The notes under the pieces: generated by a model
Database searches by the model: none
What the model saw: only the letters and a program-made list of their open reading frames with translations
What the model was told of the DNA's origin: nothing
Made by a program: the position numbers and the translations under genes
Assembly (NCBI GenBank): GCA_002633005.1
Contig: NMRA01000085.1
Coordinates: forward strand, 676,619-736,618
Direction: 5' to 3'
Source: Phoronis australis
Taxonomy: Eukaryota > Phoronida > Phoronidae
Length of the DNA: 60,000 bases
Shown: positions 1 to 14,200 of the stretch, piece after piece
Numbering within the stretch: position 1 is the first letter of the stretch
Layout of the letters: every line of letters starts with the position of its first letter

Positions 1-502
1 ATTTTTTTCCGAAACAGCCGCGTGGAGCGTCAAAGACCAACCTTCTGATCCGCTTGACCTAATTCTTAAGTCACTTTTCCTGAAACAGGACCCAGGTTTT
101 TGAAAGAACCAGGGCTTGGAATTTTCCTCTTTTAAGAGATTTCCTCTTTTGTGGTTAGTTCAATTTCTTCTTATTTTATTTTTATTTCCTGTTTGTTCAT
201 CTCTTTTTATCACCATTTTGACTTTATTCATGCAAAAAATGTTTCTTGCAGACAAAATTTACAACACAAAAGATGTTTCCATCACATAATCCTATTTATT
301 TGTAGAACGATACGTCACCTGGAAATTTTCCTTTTTTGTCATGTGTCATTCGTTATTACTTGCGACTAGGCTCTAGAAAGCTCGTCACGGTGAGATATGT
401 GTCGGGCATGGTCTCATCGAATACCAAATTGAATCTTCCGAGTTAAACGCAGGAACCAATTAAAAACCTCTACTCCCTATGTCACAGATTGGACATTATG
501 GT

Positions 503-906
503 GGGTGACCTATTGCCACAGTTGTCGTGTAATTCGCTAAAAGCGTAGGTCACGCTTGCTCGTTCAGCATCCTTGGGAAGGACTTTTCAAATACCCCTTC
601 ACACTTTTGAGGGTTGTCGAGGGTTACAAAGCATTATTTCGTTTCGGAGATCAGGATGGGAAAGTCGTTTTTAGTATCTGTGTATAGGCAAGAACGGGGG
701 TTGGTGTCCTTTTAATTATGGTGTGTTTGGATTTTTAAATATTATAAACGATCGTCTATTCAACAGGCAATGTCAGTCCTTTCGTAATCTGTTGTCTCGG
801 ACCGGTGGAGATTGCAGTTCAAGAAAACTGAATGAAAAAATTGATCCACGGAATAGGCTAGTCGCTGACCTATACATCCATGATGAGTAGTCCAATTCTT
901 TAATTT
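503..906. repeat. 404-bp duplicated segment, copy 1
   Basis: Nearly identical to 1031-1434, apart from a few substitutions such as ataccccttcac versus atagccctccac. It ends exactly at the single N at 907. It lies at the 3' end of the SLC5 gene. Part of it (about 470-700) also matches a diverged copy at about 41750-41960, so a dispersed repeat is included. Confidence 0.9.
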
Positions 907-1030
907 NACCCACCAAAGCGAACCTGCCAGACGGCCATTTCCAAGCATCAGGATACCCATAGAGCACTGTGGCAGCAAAGAAAATTGGTTACCTTTTCAT
1001 GCCCAAAATAGCTCTGGGATCCCGGTCTAT

Positions 1031-1434
1031 GGGTGACCTATTGCCACAGTTGTCGTGTAATTCGCTAAAAGCGTAGGTCACGCTTGCTCGTTCAGCATCC
1101 TTGGGAAGGACTTTTCAAATAGCCCTCCACACTTTTGAGGGTTGTCGAGGGTTGCAAAGCATTATTTCGTTTCGGAGATCAGGATGGGAAAGTCGTTTTT
1201 AGTATCTGTGTATAGGCAAGAACGGGGGTTGGTGTCCTTTTAATTATGATGTGGTTGGATTTTTAAATATTATAAACGATCGTCTATTCAACAGGCAATG
1301 TCAGTCCTTTCGTAATCTGTTGTCTCGGACCGGTGGAGATTGCAGTTCAAGAAAACTGAATGAAAAAATTGATCCACGGAATAGGCTAGTCGCTGACCTA
1401 TACATCCATGATGAGTAGTCCAATTCTTTAATTT
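1031..1434. repeat. 404-bp duplicated segment, copy 2
   Basis: Second copy of 503-906, in direct orientation and 528 bp away. Its right edge runs into SLC5 exon 14, so the open frame after that exon is read through repeat. Confidence 0.9.
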
Positions 1435-1439
1435 TTCAA

Positions 1440-1683
1440 AATAACCATTTAAGTTCATATTCTGTATTTTCTCTAGCGTACGCGTAATCCATACAACCAC
1501 ACAATCCTCACCATTACTGTCCTTGCTCTCAATTTCTTTGTCGACGCCATTTTGTTTGTTGTCACTGTCGGTTTTCGTCTCCAACTCGATTTCACCGTTT
1601 GCATTTCCTGGCTTTTCATCCACCTCGTCTATGTTGGCTCGCGGTTCTTTACTGTGACGAGTTCCAAATGTAAGTCGATACAG
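1440..1683 (-). CDS. SLC5 symporter exon 14, acidic cytoplasmic loop; 3' boundary uncertain
   Basis: After a TTTTAG acceptor the exon reads [15 protein letters not shown], then an Asp/Glu/Lys-rich stretch ([15 protein letters not shown]), as in the last cytoplasmic loop of SGLT proteins. The frame stays open into the duplicated segment, down to a stop at 1288, but the residues there no longer look like a transporter and lack the final helix. A donor probably lies near 1435 or a little beyond. The terminal exon is then either outside the window or lost in the N-marked join at 907. Confidence 0.7.
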
Positions 1684-4111
1684 CTAAAATACATTCAGTG
1701 ACAAAATACCATCTCAGTAACATAGAGCCCGTTTTACCGAAGGTCGTAGGCCTAAGTCAAGTCGTACTAAGACGGTCGTACGTACATGTACATGTACGTG
1801 ATTGCGCGCATGCGACGTTGTCATTTTCACAAGACCTAAATATTGTAATTGACGTAATGGGCCTTAACTGCTTGCTGAGTAAGATTTTATTTTGACATAA
1901 AATGTCAACATTAAAACCAATAATACTAATTGGGCCAATATTACGTAGGGTTGTAAATTACAAAGTACTTCGAAAATTATTATCTTGCCATTGACATGGT
2001 ATGGGTGCAAACGTTGTCAAAGGGCACTGATTAATCCGAACACATAATCTTGTGAATTTTTTCAAGTGCTGAATTGCCTCCGAGGTTACCTGAATCGGAA
2101 ATAATCCCAAGACCTGCAAAATTTTTGAAAATGTAATGTGAATGTGCATTGCTATTCTTATTTGTTCATCAAACTGTCATATTAATGGCCGATACGTTCA
2201 ATCAACTACCGACGTCAGGGGCCACTTTTGTGAAATCTGTGACGGCTAAAATCTGAGATACTGCAGTCTTAGCTGAGACTGGACGTACGACCTTTAATAA
2301 AATAGGACCCAAGATTGTTGTAGACAAAACGCCAAAAACAGAAATTGGTGAAGTATATGGCGAAGTGTGAAGAAAGACCTTGACGTTCCAAGTTGTCCTT
2401 TTGCAAAGTTTAGAGCAGGGTTGTTATGAATTAATTATACAGAATGAGGCCAATTGTTCTTGTGGTGAATTACTTATCGGCGTGATTGATTTCAGACCAT
2501 GAGGACTGAGGCGAAGGAGCCCACAGTTGGAAGGTTTGAGGCTATTGCAATCAACATTCACGTTTTTTCTCAACATTCAGACGAAACTCAGACGACCACA
2601 CATAAATTATCGATAGCGTAATTTAAAACGATCGGCTATTTCAAGAATTTTTATTAGGCTCACGTATTTATCCTCGATAGGGGCCGTCATGATGCTGATC
2701 ACGATTGCTGACACTAAAGTGAGTGCAAACAGGAAGATGGCAAAGTAGAGATAGTGAAACTCTGTTATGATGCTCGGTCTGGGGTCAGGCTCGGTCGATC
2801 CACAAGGTGGCGCAGTGTAAGAGTATTGAATGATGAAGCGAATGCCTCCCGTCACCAGACCAATCATAAGTGCGAAGAAAGCTCCCTGTAAATAGCAAAT
2901 TTGGTATTGTAAAAGTCATTTGGCCGAAATATTTGATGCGGCTATTTCGGAAGTCGTCTATTGTTTTGATTTGTCAATTGCTGAAGTCCTTTTCGGGCAT
3001 AATCAAAACGTAAAGAAGCGCAACCGGCGCCACAGCAGCAAACACTTACACCTCACTTGATCAAGCGTACAAAGAACATTTTAAAGAGAAATTAAGTTCA
3101 GCAAAAACACTGTAGTAAAAGAATTTCTAAGATGACAAATAAAGAGTAAAATGAAATGCAGAATTTGGGTACAATCGCTTGAAATTAGGCTACGTTAGGA
3201 TAGTTCGACAAACCTTTTCGTTGAGTCGCTTCCACAAAACCCCTAAGAGGAATACGGCCATGATTGGCGGCTGGAGGAAGCTAGAAATCTCCTGAATATA
3301 AACGAAGAGCTCACTGCCCTGAGAGGCCCGGATGACTGGGATCCACACGACACTAATGGCCACTAACACGATGACGAAACATCTGGGGAAACAACAGCAC
3401 CAGTGTCATGGCTCATGGCTCATGGACAGATTCTAGAAGTTGAGGATGGTCCGAGTGAGCCTCTATCAACCGACAACAAAACAAATGACAGAGAAATTTA
3501 ATTTTACGCATAGATGTAGGTAGTTTTTCTTTAGTGGAGCAAACAAACTCCGCCCAATTCCCCATCGCCGTCAATTTCACTCTGCCCCATGGTTGATATG
3601 AGTTTAACCTCCTTCCCCTATAACCACCAGTTGTGCCTCCAACCATCATTTCTGGCTCTCCTCCCAGGACCTAGCCAGTATCGTGTAGTAGTGGTGGTGG
3701 GGCTAGCAGTAGAAGAAGAAAATAGTAGTACTAATTTAACATCAGTAGCAGTAGTTCCAGCAGCAGTAATAGTGACTGAAGGGGAAGTAAGCTTATTTAT
3801 AACGGCAGTAACATCAGTGGCAGTAGAAGTAAGTAGTAATATTAGCAGTGGTAGTGGTAGAGGTAGTGGTAAAGGTGATGGTGGTAGTGGTGGTAGTAGT
3901 GGTAGTGGTGGTGGTGGTGGTGGTAGTGCTAGTGGTAGTAGTGATGATGGTAGTGGTAGTGGTAGTACCTGTAGCAGTAACGGCAGCATTAATATAGCGG
4001 TAGTAATAGTGGTATAGCGGTAGTAATAGTGGTGGTGGTGGTAGTGGTAGCGGATAGTGGCAGCCGCAGCGGTAGTAGCGGTGTAGCGGTAGTGGTTGTG
4101 GTAGCAATAGT

Positions 4112-4143
<32 letters not shown>

Positions 4144-7100
4144 NNNNNNNNNNNNNNNNNNNNNNNNNNNNNNNNNNNNNNNNNNNNNNNNNNNNNNNNN
4201 NNNNNNNNNNNNNNNNNNNNNNNNNNNNNNNNNNNNNNNNNNNNNNNNNNNNNNNNNNNNNNNNNNNNNNNNNNNNNNNNNNNNNNNNNNNNNNNNNNNN
4301 NNNNNNNNNNNNNNNNNNNNNNNNNNNNNNNNNNNNNNNNNNNNNNNNNNNNNNNNNNNNNNNNNNNNNNNNNNNNNNNNNNNNNNNNNNNNNNNNNNNN
4401 NNNNNNNNNNNNNNNNNNNNNNNNNNNNNNNNNNNNNNNNNNNNNNNNNNNNNNNNNNNNNNNNNNNNNNNNNNNNNNNNNNNNNNNNNNNNNNNNNNNN
4501 NNNNNNNNNNNNNNNNNNNNNNNNNNNNNNNNNNNNNNNNNNNNNNNNNNNNNNNNNNNNNNNNNNNNNNNNNNNNNNNNNNNNNNNNNNNNNNNNNNNN
4601 NNNNNNNNNNNNNNNNNNNNNNNNNNNNNNNNNNNNNNNNNNNNNNNNNNNNNNNNNNNNNNNNNNNNNNNNNNNNNNNNNNNNNNNNNNNNNNNNNNNN
4701 NNNNNNNNNNNNNNNNNNNNNNNNNNNNNNNNNNNNNNNNNNNNNNNNNNNNNNNNNNNNNNNNNNNNNNNNNNNNNNNNNNNNNNNNNNNNNNNNNNNN
4801 NNNNNNNNNNNNNNNNNNNNNNNNNNNNNNNNNNNNNNNNNNNNNNNNNNNNNNNNNNNNNNNNNNNNNNNNNNNNNNNNNNNNNNNNNNNNNNNNNNNN
4901 NNNNNNNNNNNNNNNNNNNNNNNNNNNNNNNNNNNNNNNNNNNNNNNNNNNNNNNNNNNNNNNNNNNNNNNNNNNGCCCCCCCCCCCCCCCCTCCCACTA
5001 CTTCACAGTTACTGAATAAAGGTTTAGCCATATAATTACCAGCACATCACAAATCACAACCTAGAAATATTTTATGTACATGTACTCGTACATTTGATCT
5101 CAGTAACAAGAAGTAATGGGTATATTCTCACAGACTGAACACTTTTACTAAAGCGATTTAATCACTTTACAGAAATAGTTGTGTGGCGGCAACACCAGAT
5201 GTTCTGACTTAAGTCTTGAGTCACTTCTCACGAATCAGACCCTTGTGGGTAATACTGTGAACTATTACAGGCACAGCTCTCACACATGGAAATGTTAACC
5301 CACCTTCCGACAATCATCTTCTCTACGTCAGACGCCTTCGTCCCACGTATCCTTGTCCAGATGTCCATGGTGAAGATAGTGCTGCTACTGTTGAATATTG
5401 ACGTCAGGGAACTCATTAGTGCTGCCAGCATTACTGCCAGCATCAGGCCACGAGCGCCTGGGGAAAGCAACGCCGAGATTAAAAGGGGTTCTTTTTTAAG
5501 CTATTACCAAATATTAGCTATTGCCAGATCAATTAAAAACTTTCACATTCCGTGATCTTAAAAGTTTGGAGTAACTTCGAGAATTCTTTTCTACTTTCGC
5601 TACGAAAACAGTTGATGTCGTTTCTCTTGACGATACCAATTTTATTGCTTGTAAAGGCCGTCAGCACATAAAAAATTATTTGGACTGGCACAAACTTGTT
5701 TAAATACTTACCCACGGGCATAAGTTTTAGGACCAGTAACGGATATGCGATGTTGGTGCACCCTGATGGACTTTTACATAAACTCATGCAGACATCAGGA
5801 TCAGCACATCCTACCACATCTGAATAGACAACGACTGCAAGTTAGCCTGCAACCTACTGTATTTCAGTGGGGGGTTGAGGAGAAATAGCGGGGAGGAAAA
5901 GAGGGATCCCCTTTAAGACGAGCAGATGGGGAGGAGAAAAGGTATGTTGACAGTGGACAGATATTTCACTGTAGGCCTAATCAGCCATTCAGCGTGCCCG
6001 CCTTTTAGGTGAAGTTGCAGGCCTTGCTACGGCACGAACATGTTTGATTTTACATCACAGTATAATAGATCCGTTAAAAGCGAAAATCGAAGTACATGTA
6101 GGACTGTTACTTCGCTGTGATCCGATTCCGTTTCCATTACCAACTCACGTGCCACGCGAGTAGTAGGCCTATACAGTGTATGTGTCATTTTCGCACTTCG
6201 GCCCATTTTAGACTATTTTCTTGAGTCGTTGATGTTAAATCACAGTAAGGAGTATTATGAGACATATTTTATTACAGTAAAAGCCTAATTCGATTTTTTT
6301 GTTTTTCAGCCCACTGAATAAGGGGAATTGGGGCTTTAATTTTTGAAAACCTTGGTCTGGTGATTGTTTACTGAGGGTAAGAGAAATGATTCGAAATTAT
6401 TCGTAGCTTACGTCGTTCAAACTCACCTGGGAAAAGTATTCTTGCGATCATTCCTGGGAAGACAAGAAGAAAGAGAGGAAGGATCTTCAAATATCCACAG
6501 AAAACTGTTCCTGCCTTGGCGTGGCTGAAATCTTTGCCCGCTAGAGCACGCTGGACAATGACCTAGAAGAATGTTTAGAGGTTAGATATCAAGAACCAGA
6601 AAAGAGCCATCAGTCATTACCATTTAAGTTAAAAAACCTTGGTTCCCGCGTCGTAGCCTTTCTAGTTACATTCTACTGATTCACCACAGTATCACCACTT
6701 TTACAACCTATCGGCCTTCCTGGTCTAGAAGTGGTCAACTGTCGTCAATTCGTTTAACATTTCATCGCTGTCATAGTCCAACGTTTCGGTTCCAGCACGC
6801 GCCATTATTTCACTACCAGCCTGTATAGTAGCATCAATCATAATTAACTCCCCTCTTTCACAATCAAAACAGCTATGCGCATACGGCCGGTAGCCTACTA
6901 GTGCCGGATTAAGGCAACTTGCAAGCTATCCTTTTCCCTCACGTCTCTGTCGTTTTTGCCCCCCCCCCTCCCCCACTCCGCTGGTCACCGCAACTGGTAT
7001 GGACAAGGAGGCAACCGTTCAAGTGAGAGACAAGGCCCCTGGTTCAGGGGGGGGGGGTTAATTGCAGCTATAACAAACTGGATAATCAAGCAATGGTTAT

Positions 7101-8250
7101 GTCCCAGTAGGGCCTAGGTCTGATGCGATAAATTTAATTTCGATGCCGTTTTGCTGGCTTAAATTAAAACGCCAATTTTAAGTTACCTGATCAGCGCACC
7201 AGTACCACACTGAATTGATGGTCAGCCCAATAATACCGGGCCATGGAATGTCGCCCGTAATGGGGTCACGTAAAAGATGCATGTAGTCGTCACGCGGCAC
7301 ACCGCACGTGGTGTTTCCATACAAGGTTGTGTTGGGTATGGCCATGGGATATTTCTCTACCATTGCGTCATAACCTCCGACCTCGGCGAAGCCTGAATGA
7401 GAATATTGTATATCACAACTACATGTAAATAGTCACGTGTGTAGAGCTGCTTTGTGTCCTTTTACATGTGTGCTACCTGCGCCATGATATTGCCACCCAA
7501 AAATTCATAAGGACGGAAATTCATAGGCCAAAGGACAAACACTGCAATGTGGAGCAAGACGCTTTTTTAGGCATAACTCGCTACAATACGAATAAAACGA
7601 GGTAATGCCGTGATGTCGTTTTGTAGTGATTTTTGTACAAATATGGACCAATTCCTTTGGCAAAACGAAGTTATGGATCGAGGGAAAGCATCTTTGCTCG
7701 CCGGTCTGAGGTCCATCTAGTAAGATGATATGCCCAAGAAATTGTACAACATCACCTCATAAGGGAAGTCATTGTACTGCATTTTAGCCAATAAGTAGAC
7801 AGAAGTATCGGTGGTCGTTCAATCTAAATAATCTCACTAATCAATTTCACACCTATATTAAAATTTGATTTTTTTTGTCCAATTTTACTGTTGAATGCGA
7901 ACCATTTAAGTCTTTGTCTTCGTTGATTATTCATATGTTGTACATTTGGTTAGCTTCTCAATATTTACACTGCAACTTAACTAAAATTGCTGACACATTA
8001 CCAGTGCAGTTAACTATAGTGTCTTAGGCATTGCGAATGCTCAGTTTAGGCTTATCAATGATCGTCGGTTCAGAACCCAAACCATTGCAAAAATTAGTGC
8101 ATGTGTTCTGCCAATGATGAATAGCAAAATCTTATGTTCCCGATCCAAGTTCATAGGTATGTTGTGAACACCTCCCAATCTGACACAGAACATTTTTTAG
8201 AGTTTGGAATCAAATTGCTTTCAGTGACAAAAATGAATTTCCAGTAAAGC

Positions 8251-8284
<34 letters not shown>

Positions 8285-11200
8285 NGCAGTTTCCCGGCGT
8301 GATTTCGGTTTCAAAAATCTAGGGGAGAGCTGTAATGTTTCGTATTGTCGACAACAGCGCCCTCGTCAGGTCAGTACATTTCATTAGCAGTTAAGATAGT
8401 CCGACAAGGAAGGAAAGTCTGGAAATGTGTTTGATGACAGTGATATCCTTTTGGGGATGAAATTGAATACGGATGACATTTCGACTACTTTTTTTCCATC
8501 TGTGTGCCAAAGAGGCATGCAAAATGAACCTGAAATGGAATATTTGCTTCAAGTCTAGCTTCGAATGAGTTGTCAATTAATATTTTTTTAATTCAAGCAA
8601 AATGTGTTGTTTTCGTGATTAGTTTCTGTTTTGTAGTCCAACACGTTTACTGTTTTCAATTTAACAGTTTTAACAGCGTAACTTATGTTACCACAGTGTG
8701 CTTTAAGTAAACTGCGATGGAAACAACAATTTACACTGTCTTTCTACTTACTCAGCCCCATCAGTACAAATGCACCAATCACCATGATGATGGTTTGTAT
8801 GAAGTCTGTCCAAATGACAGCAGTCAAACCCCCTGAAATAGTGAAACACGTGTGTTAGTTATTCAAATTAATTTTACAAAAATCTCATTGTCTCATTGTC
8901 GCTGTTTGCGTCGTCATCAGAGTTGTTGTTGTCGTAGCCCCCAATGTCGTTATTGATGTCAACGTGTCGCAGTAGACGAGTGTCGTCGCCCTGCACCCGA
9001 AAGAACTCAAACAGGAGAAAATTATGCAGCCGCGTGAGTTACTTTGTAATTAGAACTATTCTAAGTTCCAGGATACGAATGTAGCACAAGTTGTCTCATA
9101 GGCGAACACGGGAGGTCAAAGGGGTCCGGACGACCCCTTTCTCTTGATTTTAGTAATATTAAACCTAGAATTTTCAAACTGTTGGCTTCGACCCCTTTTT
9201 AAAAAAATTGATCCGATCCCCTTTTTTAAAATATCGTGGATCCGCCCCTGTGTCTTTTTATTCATGTTTTGACATGTTTGTTCATACTGGCTGTATTCAG
9301 ACGTTGGTGATAAGCTCCTACCCGTGATGGTGAATATAGCTGCTATGGCTAACAGCACCATGATAGACAGATACATGTTCCACTGCAATGACTGCTCTAT
9401 GAAGATCGCACCCGCGTATAGATCACTCTGAAACCAAAAGAAAAAATATACATTCGTCTAGAACGAAGTCTTCGTTGTTTCTTTGTGACTTTTTACAGTT
9501 TTCAATGGAACTGATGTACAGTTGTTGGGTTAAACTTCTTTAAATAGGTAAAATACAAAAATTGTGGTATGCGTGTATTTCTTTTTGATTTCTGACAGGC
9601 GCATCGTAGCCCGAGTGCGACATAAGTCTTATATATTACAGTAATAGCCAATCAAAAGCCAGGAATAATTACTGTAATATATATTTATAACTGTACTTAA
9701 TATTTATTCCAAAAATAAATGTTCATTACTGGAATAAATCAAGAAATCTGATGCCAGAAATAATTACAGTAGTAAAAATTTATTACAATAATTAGTATTT
9801 ATTCCAGTTAATAAATATTTAGAAGAGCAATCACTCCTGGCTTCTGATTGGCTAAAGAGTTATTACTGAAATAAATCGCGAATCATTATTGTCATAAATA
9901 GGGCTTTTGCCCCAGTTGGCCCATGATACTCAGGGTCAGAGGTCAATGCTATTTTGTAATAATACCTCGTCGCTTTTCTTTACTCGTTCCTATCGAAGGT
10001 GTGCACCAGTACCCGAGAAAGCACATGGAAAAACAACCGTGTTGTGACTGTCTGTCTCTCACGAGTACGTTACAAAGAATAAATCGGTAAATGCCCGTCA
10101 TTCGATTATAGTAAACCAGCATTTTAATATTTTTGTCTCCTGATGCAGTAAAAAATACTAACTGAGTTTCCGGTGGTTTCGATGAAAAAACCGTGATCTC
10201 GGAAAATTAAAACGGAAGGTTAATTTTAAATTGACTTGTAGCCAAATGAACGAAAATGTGCTCTGTGGGTGCTATTATTTGATTTGCCAATGCAATGAAG
10301 AATACAGAGAGAATGAGAAAACAAAAGGGTTAATACATTTTTTTCACAAAATTTCGTTTTTTTTTTCAAATATCTAATGTTTCGTAGGATCTTACCGGCA
10401 AGCGTGTGCATTCAGCCTAAAGTCTACAAAACTATAAAATAACTCGGGAAAATATTAATTTGAATTTAGGAAGTCAGAGGAATTTGAGATTTAACTTTAT
10501 CCAGTCTGCCACTGATTTCGTCACGTTACCATCCATTTTTAGAAAAAAAAAACAAAGATAAGTCGGCATCAGTCACGTGACCAAATTTCATCTGATATAA
10601 GTGTTCAGGATAAAATCTCAAAAACGCTATCAGATTATTAAATTATCATTTCGTTTTCGCTACATGCGGTTTTTTATGAAAAATACAAAGAAGTCCTGTT
10701 GTCGTCTGCTTCTCTTGCATAAGTCTATTGGAGAACAGCGCATAACGTATAGTGTCTGAAAGTTTCATTTGAGTACAATGTTGGACTATAATTTTCTATG
10801 GTCCCACATAGCCGCCTGTTGATCTTAGACGTTATTGGCGTTTATTTGTCAAGTCAGCTCGTTATTGACTGTGATTGCTTACCGAAATTTTTGTGAGTAT
10901 GTACATTAGCAGCGCCAAAATGGCCAAGTATACTTGAATACGTTTCCCTCCAAACCTCAGTTTGAGATATTCGGGCATGGTGTAAACCTGGAAGGAACAA
11001 AGAAAGATGTTCGCGAAAACAGAATGTTAAAAGTCGTGGAGTGTCAACGTCCAGTGGCAGGCTTTAGTCCAACTGTGTCAGTAAAATTACGTGATATTCA
11101 CTTCCAACGCAATGGTTGCAAAGTATATCCATACTGTTTGATTGTATTCCGACGGTCTTCTGTTGTGAGCATATAAAATGACACAAGATAGTGACCGTGG

Positions 11201-14200
11201 ATTTGCAATTATGTTACATTTAATAATCATCTCAAAAATATATTTTGAAACCCGACTGCGCTAATAATGATGCTAACAGTGACGAATGAGTCGAAAATGA
11301 TCCCAAGGTAACAGGGCCCTTTAGACAAAATTAAGATTTATGAAATAAATGTCAGAAGTACATGGACCTTTGTATTCAGAACACTTCAGGTATTTTTGTT
11401 GCCTGTCTTTAATTCCCCTCGCAAGTGAGTGTTCCCTGGGCATGTGCGAACTTACCCGGCCAATTATTATCCAGTGTGAAAGTAACATGACCTGCTGTAA
11501 GACTGAAGTCTGCACATGTGCAGATAGCTTGCACCTACGACGGGATTTTGAGGCTACGAAAATGCCCGAGGTGTCCAAATGAGAAAAAACTAAAATGTTT
11601 CTGCTTATATTCGTCAACACGCTGTTTTATCCAAATGTCGGCTTTTGTGTAAAAATCTCAAGAGAGTGCTCACCCCTGCTGCAATATACACTGGTACGAA
11701 CAACCATCCCAGCAGCAACAGTACAAATATAGCCTGAAATGAATATTTACAGTAATTAGTACGGCCTGAGAGCACTATATGACGAGTATCATGGCGTTGT
11801 ACCCGTAAGAAACTTGCGAAAATGCAAGATCCCACAAAACCACGCAATGTAACTAGATTATAAGGCGAGTGCTTCGCGAGTATGCTCAGGAAACCAGTAG
11901 AGTATTCTAGCAAAATGGCGGTCACTGAAGTGATTGGTCAGTGAGGTTGGCGTGTTGAATTATGGGATAAAATTCAGTATTTCCGGTGCATAAGAGAAGA
12001 TTTCTCGCCGTAATTAGTGCTTCTAGAGTGTTTTGTGTCTACGCAAATCTCCTCAGTAGTATGCGCGCACTTTTGCCCACGTGCTAGTACGTGAACCTGA
12101 GGTTATAATTATCCAAATTAAGTCGCATGCGTGCGATAAGACAAAAACAAACAACTGCACTGGTTAGAAGATTGGGGTTCATACTTGACCTTGCTAAACA
12201 AGCAGTGGTTGAATACACCTTGAATAAGCAATTAATTTTAAAAATTGCGCTCATGAGGTTGTTTTTTAGAATAAAGAGGTAAGTGATTGGGTGACTCTTT
12301 TGCACTAGGCTCGAGGTTTCCGGATATTTTCATTGAACACACAACTGCTAAGTAACCATAGTTGCAGGAATACTTACGTTTAATTCGTATATTGCTATGG
12401 AAATTCCATTGGATGCACCTGATCCAGCGAGCCCGACAAAATGAATGCTCCCAATGTTACTTGCAAAAAGAGACGCTCCAAGCTGAAAATGGAATTGTAT
12501 AAATGGACAAAAATGAACACATGTTCTTCATTTTCGTTATAGTGAACTGGGCGACATCCACTTGCATTCTGCTACATAGAATTGAACAACAGTACGTCAT
12601 TGCTTGGGTAGGACGTACATGTAGTTCGGTGCTATTCGTGGCAAGTCTTCTTGGACATAACACGTCCATGAAACCGTTGAATTTCGTTTTCCCCAACCAT
12701 TTGGCTAAATTTACCACTGTCTGTTTTGACAGGAAGGAAATAACGGAATGACTTAGAGCGGCATTTTGTTGCGTGTTGAAACTCCGAAGCGAGAGAAGTA
12801 ACGAATAAACGGCCTGGGTCAAATCAATGTTTTGCATTCACCAATTTTGCACCTACATGTATACTTTTTTGCAGCTGAGTACGGGTATGGTAATTACGAA
12901 AATTATTCCACGAAACTGAAATAAACTGGCTTTCACGATTTTTCTTTGTTGGTCAAGTTCCGATTCTCCTGTATTTGGACACGGTTTGCACGTGTGTTTT
13001 CTACTTGCTGTTCGGCTGGCATTTCATCTGCCATACGCATGCAAATATGCACGTGCAAAAATGTCCTCCAGGAACAATTTTTCAAAACTTTCGGAAGCAT
13101 TGCCAAAGTAAATATGCACGTAGCTCTAATGCTGCACATGTGAACACAAAATCTGAGGGATGGAAATCACAATTTACATCAAAAAAGCGCGCAACATTAT
13201 TAAAAATTTAGTGAGGTTTCACTTCAATAAGCCTTATCTAGAATAATCAGCCAATCGATCCTGTTCGTCAGGCAAAGCCATGAACATTTTCCTGGTAGTT
13301 TATCTCTGTTTAAGGACAGTTGATGTCCTTGACATCTCCAAATAATTTCCCATAACCAGATAAAACCTTTACACATGCACAAGCCAGTACATGTCGTCCA
13401 CCAATCTCATATTGGGACGTTTTATCATTGCGACGTGCAATAACTTCCCATGTCACTTCTTTGTCTTTCTGAAATCTTCTACAGATTCGTGATTTTCGAA
13501 TTTTTTGCGACACGATGCTTCCATCAGTCTTGTGCTCGATCAATGTCCACAAAATGTTATCAGATGATAACCCAAAGAGTAACCCCCCAGGAATGATCCA
13601 AACAACAAGTTATCGTGGAATGGTCCTTTTTGTGGATAAAATCACTTTTTACTCATGGCGACGGTCCTTTCGACAACGAGGATGGAGGACGCAAGTGCTG
13701 CTTTTAATAAAAGCCTTGTGAAAGCGTAGTAAACTTTGATTTACACATGTGACAAAATTTTAATTATAAGCAAATTTAGTCAAGTATCCTGTCCATGTAG
13801 ACGTCAAAAATAGTCGAAAACGCCCGTACTAAGTCATCTCGTGATATCAGTGAGGACTGCGCCTCGTAGACACTAGAAAATCACGAGAACAAATATTGTG
13901 ATCACGTGCTTTGTATGTAATGCACGGCGATATCTCGCTAAGACTTGCCTATTTTTTAGTTTTTCCGAGTTTCGTGTCTCTACGGACACAGAACCTTTGC
14001 AAACGTAAAAGGAGATCTTGCCAACAACGAGATACGTGAACTTGTTATCTGTGTCACATTGAACCTGTTTACAAACAAATCGATTTACTCCATCAAGTTA
14101 ACAACCATGAATATTTTTTCCATAGACACAAGCAGACCCCACAACTCCTGAACTTCACAAAACTATTCGAATGTTTAATGATGACGTATTTGTCACTATT

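Noticed and set aside
2607-2663. SLC5 ending at the stop after KLRYR
   Set aside because: A GTGAGC donor lies at KY, and exon 14 ([11 protein letters not shown]) continues the family alignment.
3814-5031. Long open frames across the N-gap on both strands
   Set aside because: Made of N and triplet repeats; the flanking SLC5 exons splice across this region in frame.
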